A DNA stretch of 42,855 nucleotides from an uncultured Pseudomonadota bacterium. Lineage in GTDB: Bacteria > Pseudomonadota > Gammaproteobacteria > Steroidobacterales > Steroidobacteraceae. The notes beneath the pieces are model-generated. The model was not told where the DNA came from. It saw only the letters and a program-made list of their open reading frames with translations, and made no database searches. Made by a program: the position numbers and the translations under genes. Of this stretch, positions 33,453 to 42,855 are shown piece after piece (within the stretch, counting starts at the first letter, position 1; each line of letters begins with the position of its first letter). The DNA lies in NCBI GenBank assembly GCA_903885195.1, contig CAISHQ010000094.1, positions 1 to 42,855 on the forward strand. Direction: 5' to 3'.

Positions 33453-33482
33453 TTGAGTTTATTACCCCTGTCGTCGTACATT
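33453..33482 (+). promoter_or_regulatory. Candidate amiB promoter
   Basis: TTGAGT (33453-33458) and TACATT (33477-33482) are spaced by 18 bp, each matching four of six consensus bases. The start point would fall at or within a base or two of the amiB ATG (33491). Confidence 0.35.
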
Positions 33483-33490
33483 CCGCGCTC

Positions 33491-34756
33491 ATGAATCTGC
33501 CTTATTTCACCCGTCGTGTCTGGCTGCTCGGGGCTCTGGTCCTGCTGGCCGGACCGCTGGCCGAGGCCACTGAGTTACGTGCGATCCGCGTCGCAGAGGG
33601 TGCGGAGGCGACTCAAGTCGCCATCGAGTTGAGCGAGCCGACGGCCGTGACGGTCTTTACGCTCGATTCGCCGAAGCGCACCGTCATCGATCTCGCGGGC
33701 ACTCGCAAGGCGACGGCGCTGCGGCTCCCCAAGACGGGCGGTGGGATCGCCGCGCTGCGTGTGGGCCAGCAGGCCGGTGGGGTCCTGCGCGTGGTCATCG
33801 AGACCGAGGGCGGTGCGGAACTGCGCTCAGCGCCACTGCCGCAGCCGGGGGCGCGTTTGGCCCGTCTCGATTTGGCGATCTCTCGCAGTACAGCGTCACC
33901 GCCGGTCGTCGCCGAGGAGGCGGCAGCTCCGCCCGTGCTCAAGCCCATCAAAGCCGCCCATGCACCGCCTGCTCAGGGTCGCGACGTGATCGTCGCCATC
34001 GATGCCGGCCACGGTGGGCAGGATCCGGGCGCCATCGGTCCCGCTGGCACTCGCGAGAAGGACGTGGTGCTCGAGATTTCGCGCGAGCTTGCCGAGCGCA
34101 TCAACCGTGAGCCCGGCATGCGCGCCATACTCACGCGCGAGGGCGATTATTTTTTGAAGCACCGCGAGCGCATCCGTCGCGCACGCGACGCGGGTGCGCA
34201 GCTCTTCGTATCCGTTCACGCCGATGCCGTGCGTGATCGGAGCGTCTCCGGCTCCTCGGTCTACGTGCTCTCCGAGAAGGGGGCGACCGACGAGCAGGCG
34301 CGATGGTTGGCGGATCGGGAAAATGCCGCGGACTTGGCTGGGGGCATCTCTCTCGATGATAAGGATCCGGTAATTGCTTCGGTGCTCGTGGATCTGTCGC
34401 AGTCGGCGCAGATCAGTCAGAGCATGATCGCTGCCGAGCGGGTGCTGCGTTCGCTGGTGCGGGTGAACGAGGTGCGCAAGCCGCAGGTGCAGCAGGCCGG
34501 CTTCCTCGTGCTCAAGAGCCCCGATGTACCCTCGATGCTGGTCGAGACGGCATTCATCTCCAATGCGGCCGACGAGCGTTTGCTTGGGCGTCCCGATCGA
34601 CGTAGGGCGCTCGCCGAAGCGATTTTCGATGGCGTGAAGCAGTACTTCATCGACCATCCGCCCGATGGCTCGCGGTTTGCCCTGGCGCGCGAGGCAGAGC
34701 GCAAGGTCGTGGCGACCGTCGATGACGCGGCCGCGGGCCGCTCCGGCAAGTTGTAG
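33491..34756 (+). CDS. amiB: N-acetylmuramoyl-L-alanine amidase (AMIN plus Amidase_3)
   Basis: The 421-residue periplasmic enzyme cleaves septal peptidoglycan during cell separation. It has a signal peptide (about 1-24), an N-terminal AMIN domain for septal targeting (about 26-130), a Pro/Ala linker and an Amidase_3 zinc domain (about 165-400). The zinc domain contains AIDAGHGGQDPGA (zinc ligand H174), the KDVVLE glutamate, SVHADA and catalytic LVETAFISN. No LysM repeats are present. The ATG at 33491 is chosen because it begins a proper signal peptide; the frame opens earlier at 33422 inside tsaE. mutL starts 25 bp after its stop. Confidence 0.95.
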   Translation: MNLPYFTRRVWLLGALVLLAGPLAEATELRAIRVAEGAEATQVAIELSEPTAVTVFTLDSPKRTVIDLAGTRKATALRLPKTGGGIAALRVGQQAGGVLRVVIETEGGAELRSAPLPQPGARLARLDLAISRSTASPPVVAEEAAAPPVLKPIKAAHAPPAQGRDVIVAIDAGHGGQDPGAIGPAGTREKDVVLEISRELAERINREPGMRAILTREGDYFLKHRERIRRARDAGAQLFVSVHADAVRDRSVSGSSVYVLSEKGATDEQARWLADRENAADLAGGISLDDKDPVIASVLVDLSQSAQISQSMIAAERVLRSLVRVNEVRKPQVQQAGFLVLKSPDVPSMLVETAFISNAADERLLGRPDRRRALAEAIFDGVKQYFIDHPPDGSRFALAREAERKVVATVDDAAAGRSGKL

Positions 34757-34781
34757 TCCGCCGCGTCTCGTAGCTCGCCAC

Positions 34782-36572
34782 GTGCCCATCCAACTGCTGC
34801 CGAGCGCACTCGTCGACCAGATCGCCGCTGGCGAGGTCGTCGAGCGACCGGCGTCCCTCGTCAAGGAATTGGTCGAGAATAGTCTCGATGCCGGGGCATC
34901 GCGCATCGATATCGACATCGAGAACGGCGGGCTGACACTCGTGCGCATCGTCGATGACGGTTGCGGCATCACCGCCGCCGAGCTGCCGCTCGCTGTGCAG
35001 CGGCACGCCACCAGCAAGATCGCGACGCTTGAAGATCTCGCCGCTATTCGCTCGCTCGGGTTCCGTGGTGAAGCACTGCCCTCGATCGGTTCGGTGGCGC
35101 GCTTGCGCATTGCGTCCCGCGCACGAGACGCGAGCGCCGGTGCGCAGCTGCGGGTTGAGGCGGGGGAGGTGGGCAGCGTGATTCCCGCCCCGCAGCCCCA
35201 AGGCACGCAGATCGAAGTTCGCGACTTGTTCTTCAACGTTCCCGCGCGGCGCAAGTTCATGCGTGCCGAGAGCACGGAGCTCGGGCACATCGCGAGGCTG
35301 GTCGAGCGGTTTGCACTGGCGCGGTTCGATGTCGCGTTTCGTCTGCGCCACCACGCTCGGGTGCTGCTCGATGCACCGCTCGCCGCCACGCCCGCGCAGC
35401 AGCGCGCCCGGATCGCTTCGATCATGGGCGACTCGTTCATCGAGGCCGCCGTACCGTTCGATCGGCAGTCGGGTCCCGTTCGGGTATGGGGCTGGCTCGG
35501 GCAACCCGAGGCGGCGCGCGCGAGCAGTGATCAGCAGTTCGCCTACGTCAACGGTCGCGCGGTGCGTGATCGATTGCTCGCGAATGCGGTGCGCATCGGT
35601 TATCGCGACGTGCTGTACCACGGCCGTCAGCCCGCGTACCTGCTGTACCTCGAACTCGATCCGCAGTGGGTCGATGTCAATGCGCACCCGCAAAAGCTCG
35701 AGGTCCGTTTTCGCGACAGTCGGCAGGTGCATGATTTCATCGTGCGCGTGGTGCACGAGGCGTTGGGCGTTGCGGCCGGTGTCGCGGCGCCTACGGCGCG
35801 TCCCGAGACGCTCGGTGTCGCCGCGCCTGCGCATCGTCCGACGGCGTTGGGCGCCCCGTTCGAGGTGCGCCAGCCCTCCCTCGATTGGACCGCCTTGAGC
35901 GGCGCGCCTGCCGAGATCCTGATGTCGCAAGGCGCTATGAGCGCCGAGTGGCTGCAGAGTGCCGAGCCGGGTCCAATCGTTGCGTTGACCGACGGGGTGC
36001 TCGGCACCGCGATCGCCCAGTTGCACGGTGTCTACATTGTCGCGCAGTCGGCTGCGGGGCTCGTGCTGGTGGATGCGCATGCGGCGCACGAGCGCGTGCT
36101 CTACGAGCGCATGAAGCGTGAGTTCGGCGCTCAACCTGCGATCCAGCGGCTGCTCGAGCCGCAGGTGGCCGAGGTGCCGCTGCATCAGACCGACGCGTTC
36201 GAATCGTTGCGGGACGAGTTTACGGCGGCTGGTTTCGAGATCGATGTGCTCTCGCCTGGGCGGCTGGCGATCCGGACCGTGCCGGCGTTGCTGGCCGGCG
36301 CCGACGCGGCGAATCTGATTCAGCAAGTGCTGCGTGATCTGCAGGAGGAGCGTGGCACGCACCACCTCGAGGCGGCGGCGCATCGATTGCTCGGCAACAT
36401 GGCCTGCAAGGCTGCCATCAAGGCCAATCGTCGTCTAAGCCTCGCCGAGATGAATACGCTGCTGCGCGACATGGAGGCGACCGAGCGAGCCGGGCAGTGC
36501 AATCACGGTCGCCCGACCTGGACGCTGTTGACGCTGGCGCAACTCGACCAGCTCTTCCTGCGCGGTCGTTGA
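34782..36572 (+). CDS. mutL: DNA mismatch repair protein MutL (endonuclease type)
   Basis: The 596-residue protein has an N-terminal GHKL ATPase domain with IAAGEVVERPASLVKELVEN, DDGCGI and SLGFRGEAL, a variable Ala/Pro linker (about 325-360) and a C-terminal dimerisation domain. That domain carries D431-x-H-A-x2-E437-x4-E442 (in DAHAAHERVLYE) and a CNHGRPTW motif near the end, the metal-binding set of MutL homologues that nick DNA themselves. E. coli MutL lacks these because MutH does the nicking. The GTG at 34782 matches the family start (MPIQLLP). The neighbours amiB and miaA follow the E. coli order. Confidence 0.97.
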   Translation: MPIQLLPSALVDQIAAGEVVERPASLVKELVENSLDAGASRIDIDIENGGLTLVRIVDDGCGITAAELPLAVQRHATSKIATLEDLAAIRSLGFRGEALPSIGSVARLRIASRARDASAGAQLRVEAGEVGSVIPAPQPQGTQIEVRDLFFNVPARRKFMRAESTELGHIARLVERFALARFDVAFRLRHHARVLLDAPLAATPAQQRARIASIMGDSFIEAAVPFDRQSGPVRVWGWLGQPEAARASSDQQFAYVNGRAVRDRLLANAVRIGYRDVLYHGRQPAYLLYLELDPQWVDVNAHPQKLEVRFRDSRQVHDFIVRVVHEALGVAAGVAAPTARPETLGVAAPAHRPTALGAPFEVRQPSLDWTALSGAPAEILMSQGAMSAEWLQSAEPGPIVALTDGVLGTAIAQLHGVYIVAQSAAGLVLVDAHAAHERVLYERMKREFGAQPAIQRLLEPQVAEVPLHQTDAFESLRDEFTAAGFEIDVLSPGRLAIRTVPALLAGADAANLIQQVLRDLQEERGTHHLEAAAHRLLGNMACKAAIKANRRLSLAEMNTLLRDMEATERAGQCNHGRPTWTLLTLAQLDQLFLRGR

Positions 36573-36597
36573 AACCCCTCGTCCTGCAGTCGTGACG

Positions 36598-37536
36598 ATG
36601 GATGCGATTTTGCTCTGCGGCCCGACGGCGAGCGGCAAGTCCGATTGGGCCTTAGCGATGGCCGAGCGCTGGCCCGTCGAAATCATCAGCGTCGATTCGA
36701 CGCAGGTTTACCGCGGGTTCGACATCGGCTCGGCCAAGCCCGACAAGGCGCTGCGCGAGCGTGTTCCGCACCATCTGCTCGATTTGCGCGATCCGCAGGA
36801 GACTTACAGCGCGGGTGAGTTCGTCGCCGATGCGCTGGCCGCCATCGCCGCCGTGCGCGGGCGTGGCGCGCTGCCTGTGCTCGTCGGCGGCACCATGCTT
36901 TATTTCAACGCGCTGGTCAGAGGTCTCGCTCGATTGCCGCAGGCCGACCCAAAGATTCGGGCCGCGATCGATGCGCGCGCAGCGATGCTCGGGTGGCCGG
37001 CCTTGCACACTGAGTTGCAAGGCATCGATCCCGAGGCCGCCGCACGCATCCATCCGAACGACCCGCAACGCATCCAGCGGGCTCTCGAGGTGTTCGAGTT
37101 GAGCGGGCGCACGATCAGCGCCTGGCAGCGAGACACCCGCCCGGAGCATGGTTTGCGCTGGTCGCGTTGGGCACTGGTGCCGGCCGATCGAGCTGCGCTG
37201 CACGCGCGGATCGCGGCTCGGTACGCGCAGATGCTGGACGCTGGATTGCTGACCGAGGTGCAGCGCCTGCTCGCGCTGCCCGGGCTCGAGGCACGGAGCC
37301 CCTCGATGCGGGCCGTGGGCTACCGCCAGCTCGCAGCACACCTGGCCGGCCAGTGCTCGCTTGACGCGGCGGTCGAGCAGGCGGTGGCGGCCACCCGGCA
37401 ACTCGCCAAACGACAACTGACCTGGATCAACGCCGATCCGCTCTGGCGGCGCATCGATCCGTTCCAGCCGGGTGCGCGTGAGGCGTGGATGGCCGCCTTG
37501 CAGTCCGACATCCAAACGATGCTCGGCGTCACGTAA
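36598..37536 (+). CDS. miaA: tRNA dimethylallyltransferase MiaA
   Basis: MiaA attaches the isoprenoid group to A37 of tRNAs that read codons starting with U. The 312-residue protein has P-loop GPTASGKS (8-15), the ISVDSTQVYRGFDIGSAKP signature, GGTMLYFNALVRG and HPNDPQRIQRALEV. The C-terminal segment RAVGYRQLAAHL and RQLAKRQLTWI is typical. ATG 36598 or GTG 36592 can start it; neither has a strong ribosome-binding site. Hfq follows after 69 bp. Confidence 0.96.
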   Translation: MDAILLCGPTASGKSDWALAMAERWPVEIISVDSTQVYRGFDIGSAKPDKALRERVPHHLLDLRDPQETYSAGEFVADALAAIAAVRGRGALPVLVGGTMLYFNALVRGLARLPQADPKIRAAIDARAAMLGWPALHTELQGIDPEAAARIHPNDPQRIQRALEVFELSGRTISAWQRDTRPEHGLRWSRWALVPADRAALHARIAARYAQMLDAGLLTEVQRLLALPGLEARSPSMRAVGYRQLAAHLAGQCSLDAAVEQAVAATRQLAKRQLTWINADPLWRRIDPFQPGAREAWMAALQSDIQTMLGVT

Positions 37537-37605
37537 CGTTGAACTTGGGCCATGGTAGTCTGGTCTAGGGAGTAGTGGGAGTTACAAGAACATCAGGAGT
37601 AAGCC

Positions 37606-37866
37606 ATGGCCAAGGGCCAGTCTCTGCAGGATCCGTTCCTCAACCAGCTGCGCAAGGAGCGCGTGCCGGTATCTATCTATCTCGTCAATGGCATCAAGCT
37701 GCAGGGTCAAATCGATTCCTTCGACCAATTCGTTGTCCTGCTGAAGAACACCGTGAACCAAATGGTCTACAAGCACGCCATCTCGACGGTCGTTCCCGCC
37801 CGCAACGTGCGTTTGCCCTCGCCCGAAGAGCCTGAAGGCGGAGTCGATCCGGCCCCTGCCGATTGA
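37606..37866 (+). CDS. hfq: RNA chaperone Hfq
   Basis: Hfq is the Sm-like hexamer that pairs small RNAs with mRNAs. The 86-residue protein has the proximal-face residues in [21 protein letters not shown], the Sm1 segment NGIKLQGQI and Sm2 [10 protein letters not shown] with the conserved KH pair. The C-terminal tail is short and acidic. AGGAG lies a few bases before the ATG. The 69-bp gap to miaA contains no promoter that I could call with confidence, though TTGAAC (37539-37544) is a possible -35. Confidence 0.98.
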   Translation: MAKGQSLQDPFLNQLRKERVPVSIYLVNGIKLQGQIDSFDQFVVLLKNTVNQMVYKHAISTVVPARNVRLPSPEEPEGGVDPAPAD

Positions 37867-37890
37867 TGCCGCTGCGGCTTCGATACACGC

Positions 37891-39237
37891 GTGTTTGAGC
37901 GGCCTCGCGGCGGCGAGCGCGCCGTGCTCGTGCGCTTGGGTCTTGGCGGTCCGGTGGATCCCGAGGATCTCGAAGAGTTCGAGCAGCTCGCCCGCTCGGC
38001 AGGCGTGTCCGAATGCATGTCCATCACCGGGCGTCGCGAGCGACCGGACCCGCGGTATTTCGTCGGTAGCGGCAAGGCTGAGGAGATCCGTCAGGCCGCG
38101 GCAGAGTTCTGCGCCGAGGTCGTCCTCGTCGATCATGCGCTCTCGCCGAGCCAGGAACGCAACCTCGAGAAACTCACGGGCCTGCGGGTGCTCGACCGCA
38201 ATGCGCTGATCCTCGATATCTTTGCGCAACGCGCCCGTAGCCACGAAGGCAAACTCGAAGTGGAGCTGGCGCAGTTGCGCCACCTCTCCACCCGTCTCGT
38301 GCGGGGCTGGACGCATCTTGAGCGGCAAAAGGGCGGTATCGGCCTGCGTGGACCGGGTGAAACCCAGCTCGAGACCGACCGACGGCTGCTCGGCGAGCGA
38401 GTCCGAGTGCTGGGCAAGCGGCTTGAGAAGCTCAAGCAGCAACGCGAGACGGGGCGCCAGCGTCGGGTAGAAATTCCCATCCCCTCTGTGGCGCTCGTCG
38501 GCTACACGAATGCGGGCAAGTCGACGCTGTTTCGATCGCTGACTGGCGCTGATGCCTACGTCGCCGATCAGCTCTTTGCCACCCTCGATCCGTTGGTTCG
38601 GCGCGTGATGCTGCCGGGCGGCAGCCCGGTGGTGCTCGCCGATACCGTGGGGTTCATCCGCGAATTGCCCCATGAACTCGTCGCCGCGTTCCAGTCGACC
38701 CTGACCGAGGCTCGCGAGGCGACCTTGTTGCTGCACGTGATCGATGCCAGCGATCCGCGTCGTGACGAGCGCATCGACCAGGTCAACGCCGTGCTCACTC
38801 AGGTGGGGGCGGGCGAGATTCCGCAGATCCGCGTTTACAACAAGATCGATCGGCTGGAAGGCAGCCCGCGCATTGAGCGTGATGGCCACGGCCAGGTGTC
38901 GAGCGCTTGGATATCCGCCGCCAAGCGGCAGGGCCTCGAGGAGTTGCTGTCTGCCATCGCCGAGCGCCTGTCGCGTTTTGCCCGACTGCGCCGCGTCGTG
39001 GTGCCACCGCAGCGCGCGGGTGCGGTGCGGGCTCGGCTCTTTGCCGCAGGCGTGGTCCGTGGCGAAGAATCGCTGCCCGATGGTGGCGTCGCCTTGCTGG
39101 CTGAGTTGCCCGATGGCGAGATCGGGGAACTCGGGCGGATCCCCGGCGTCGAAGTCGCCGACTGCAGCGATGCAGGCCAAACTTGTGCGCCAGACGGGGG
39201 GTACCTACAATCTGCCTCATCTGCGCGCCACCCCTAG
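37891..39237 (+). CDS. hflX: GTPase HflX
   Basis: HflX is a ribosome-associated GTPase that splits stalled ribosomes under stress. The 448-residue protein has the N-terminal HflX nucleotide-binding domain (about 1-190, with VDHALSPSQERNLEK and a coiled coil rich in QLE), the signature GGIGLRGPGETQLETDRR, then the GTPase domain with G1 GYTNAGKST (204-212, K210), G3 DTVGFI and G4 NKID. The C-terminal domain includes a Cys-containing end. The start is GTG without a visible ribosome-binding site, 24 bp after hfq. Confidence 0.95.
   Translation: MFERPRGGERAVLVRLGLGGPVDPEDLEEFEQLARSAGVSECMSITGRRERPDPRYFVGSGKAEEIRQAAAEFCAEVVLVDHALSPSQERNLEKLTGLRVLDRNALILDIFAQRARSHEGKLEVELAQLRHLSTRLVRGWTHLERQKGGIGLRGPGETQLETDRRLLGERVRVLGKRLEKLKQQRETGRQRRVEIPIPSVALVGYTNAGKSTLFRSLTGADAYVADQLFATLDPLVRRVMLPGGSPVVLADTVGFIRELPHELVAAFQSTLTEAREATLLLHVIDASDPRRDERIDQVNAVLTQVGAGEIPQIRVYNKIDRLEGSPRIERDGHGQVSSAWISAAKRQGLEELLSAIAERLSRFARLRRVVVPPQRAGAVRARLFAAGVVRGEESLPDGGVALLAELPDGEIGELGRIPGVEVADCSDAGQTCAPDGGYLQSASSARHP
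39183..39211 (+). promoter_or_regulatory. Candidate hflKC-purA promoter within hflX
   Basis: TTGTGC (39183-39188) and TACAAT (39206-39211) are separated by 17 bp inside the 3' end of hflX. The -10 matches five of six positions. A transcript would start near 39218, 47 bases before the hflK ATG. Confidence 0.45.
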
Positions 39238-39264
39238 TCTCCCTACCCGGCGCCCAAAAAATTT

Positions 39265-40413
39265 ATGGCATGGAACGAACCAGGCGGAAGCCCGAAAAAC
39301 CCTTGGGGAAAGCGACCCGGCAAGTCCGGTGACGACGCTTTCCGCAAATTCCAGCGCAAGCTGGACAACATCATGAAGGGCGGTGGCCCCGGCAACGATG
39401 ACGGTGGCAGCGGTGGCACGGGCGGCGGCGGTCCGGAACAGATGCTCGGCGACAATCGCACGCCTTACATCATCGCGGGCATCGCGGTGCTGTTCTGGGC
39501 GTACCAGAGTTTCTTCACCATCGACCAGGCCGAGCGGGGCGTCGTCCAGCGATTCGGTCAGTTCGTCGCCGTGCGTGACCCGGGCCTCGGGTTCCACTTC
39601 TGGCCGATCGAGCGTCTGACCAAGGTAAACACGCAGCAGGTCAGCAGCGTGAACTACACCGCCAAGGTGCTCACGCAGGACATCAACCTCATCGACATGT
39701 CGCTCGCGGTGCAGTACCAGTTGCGCGATCCGGTGAAATTCCTCTTCCAGGTCAAGGACCCCGAACAGACGCTGCGCGAAGTCGGCGAAATGGCGATCCG
39801 CGAAGTGGTAGGCCGCAGCACGCTCGAGGAAATTCTGATTTCCAAGCGCGAGCAGGCGACAACCCGAACCAAAGATCTCATCCAGCGGACGCTCGACCAG
39901 TACGGCACGGGCATCGTCATCTCGAGCGTCAACCTGACCGACATCCAGGTGCCGAGCGACGTGCGCCCTTCGCAGGAAGACGCCAACAAGGCGATCGCCG
40001 ACAAGGAGCGACTCGTCAAAGAAGCCGAGGCCTACGCGAGCGGCATCCTGCCGGTCGCCGAAGGTGCGGCCTTACGCCAGTTGCAGGAGGCCGAGGGTTA
40101 TCGCGCCCAGGTCGTCGCAGTGGCCGAAGGTGAGGCCCAGCGCTTTACCCAGCTTGTGTCGCAGTACGAAAAGTCGCCGCGGGTGACGCGCGATCGACTC
40201 TACATCGAGACCATCGAGAACGTGCTCGGGCGCTCGCAGAAGGTCGTCGTCGATACTAAGGGCAACAACCAGATGCTGTACCTGCCGCTCGATAAGTTGC
40301 TCGAGCAGCAGCGCAAGAACGGCGAGGCGGAGATTTCGGTCGTCGCGCCGCGAGCCGGTGCAGCCGAGGATTCACCGCCGCAAACTGACCCGCGCGCGCG
40401 GACGGAGCGCTGA
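39265..40413 (+). CDS. hflK: FtsH protease regulator HflK
   Basis: HflK is an SPFH (band 7) inner-membrane protein that forms a large cage with HflC around FtsH. The 382-residue protein has a Gly/Pro-rich cytoplasmic N-terminus (about 1-65), one membrane helix (about 70-90), the SPFH domain (FTIDQAERGVVQRFGQF onward), and a coiled-coil region with the KEAEAYASGILPVAEG motif before a variable C-terminus. The ATG has no clear ribosome-binding site. hflC starts with the next codon group after the stop. Confidence 0.96.
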   Translation: MAWNEPGGSPKNPWGKRPGKSGDDAFRKFQRKLDNIMKGGGPGNDDGGSGGTGGGGPEQMLGDNRTPYIIAGIAVLFWAYQSFFTIDQAERGVVQRFGQFVAVRDPGLGFHFWPIERLTKVNTQQVSSVNYTAKVLTQDINLIDMSLAVQYQLRDPVKFLFQVKDPEQTLREVGEMAIREVVGRSTLEEILISKREQATTRTKDLIQRTLDQYGTGIVISSVNLTDIQVPSDVRPSQEDANKAIADKERLVKEAEAYASGILPVAEGAALRQLQEAEGYRAQVVAVAEGEAQRFTQLVSQYEKSPRVTRDRLYIETIENVLGRSQKVVVDTKGNNQMLYLPLDKLLEQQRKNGEAEISVVAPRAGAAEDSPPQTDPRARTER

Positions 40414-40414
40414 G

Positions 40415-42603
<2,189 letters not shown>

Positions 42604-42617
42604 GGGGGGCTCAGCGC

Positions 42618-42855
42618 ATGCAGTCCCGTGGCGCATTGCGGCGAGTGATGTGGGCGGTGAGCCTGTGTGTGTCGCTGGGCGTGCTCGGCGCGGCGCGTCT
42701 CGAAGCCGCCTGCACCAAAGTCGAGCCTGGCTGGCTGTGGAACTACGACGGAGCCATCGCCGAGAAATATCGGATACGCATGACGCTTGTGTTCGGTACA
42801 GACGAGATCAAAGGCGTGTACTTCTACGGCAGTCAGTTGCGCGACCTGCGTCTGA
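42618..42855 (+). CDS. Secreted protein of unknown function, 5' part
   Basis: Only the first 79 codons lie in the window. The ATG at 42618 follows GAGGGGGG and begins a signal peptide (about 1-30, ending near LEAA) with a Cys directly after it. The mature part is rich in aromatic residues and has a KGVYFYGSQLRDLRL stretch, resembling the G-x-Y-x-Y beta-hairpin often seen in small periplasmic proteins, but I do not recognise a family. It follows purA by 14 bp and may be co-transcribed. Confidence 0.7.
   Translation, partial: MQSRGALRRVMWAVSLCVSLGVLGAARLEAACTKVEPGWLWNYDGAIAEKYRIRMTLVFGTDEIKGVYFYGSQLRDLRL

Overview
The window is a gene-dense stretch of a high-GC chromosome from a gammaproteobacterium. 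It has no insertion sequence, integrase, CRISPR array or phage gene. Three blocks have gene orders typical of Gammaproteobacteria: ruvCAB-ybgC-tolQRAB-pal-cpoB-queE-queC, pcnB-folK-dNK-panB, and queG<>nnr-tsaE-amiB-mutL-miaA-hfq-hflX-hflK-hflC-purA. GTG and TTG starts are frequent. MutL carries the endonuclease motif seen in species without MutH. The lineage cannot be fixed further by eye; a Xanthomonadales-, Nevskiales- or Steroidobacter-like group is a guess.

Layout. 1-7.2 kb is the accessory part: a membrane-anchored metallo-beta-lactamase-fold hydrolase, a small unknown gene, a 7TMR-DISM hybrid histidine kinase with an AraC-type response regulator, a membrane fatty-acid hydroxylase, and a two-gene unit of a secreted cystatin-like protein and a membrane-anchored histidine phosphatase. 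7.2-13.2 kb holds tRNA-Ala(CGC), tRNA-Arg(CCT) and the complete 2-oxoglutarate dehydrogenase complex (sucA, sucB, lpd). 13.2-15.1 kb is relA on the minus strand, lacking its usual C-terminal ACT domain. 15.2-24.7 kb is a nearly gapless plus-strand run: Holliday-junction resolution (ruvCAB), the Tol-Pal envelope system, two queuosine genes, tRNA-Lys and aroD. 24.7-25.7 kb is a LOG-family gene behind tRNA-Glu(CTC) on the minus strand. 25.7-30.1 kb covers pcnB, folK, a deoxynucleoside kinase, panB and panC. 30.2-31.4 kb is queG on the minus strand, divergent from the nnr-to-purA cluster, which runs to the end. The window stops inside a secreted protein of unknown function.

No wholly new multi-gene system is evident; most of the window is conserved housekeeping. 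The items most worth a second look are these. The 20-bp queG/nnr gap has a perfectly centred palindromic -10 box that would give leaderless transcripts both ways. The cystatin/phosphatase pair is unusual. Short in-frame tandem repeats sit in ruvC, queG and nnr. RelA is truncated. Two protein genes follow a tRNA by 27-28 nt with no Shine-Dalgarno. Gene calls rest on motif recognition and comparison with remembered family members; no database search was run.
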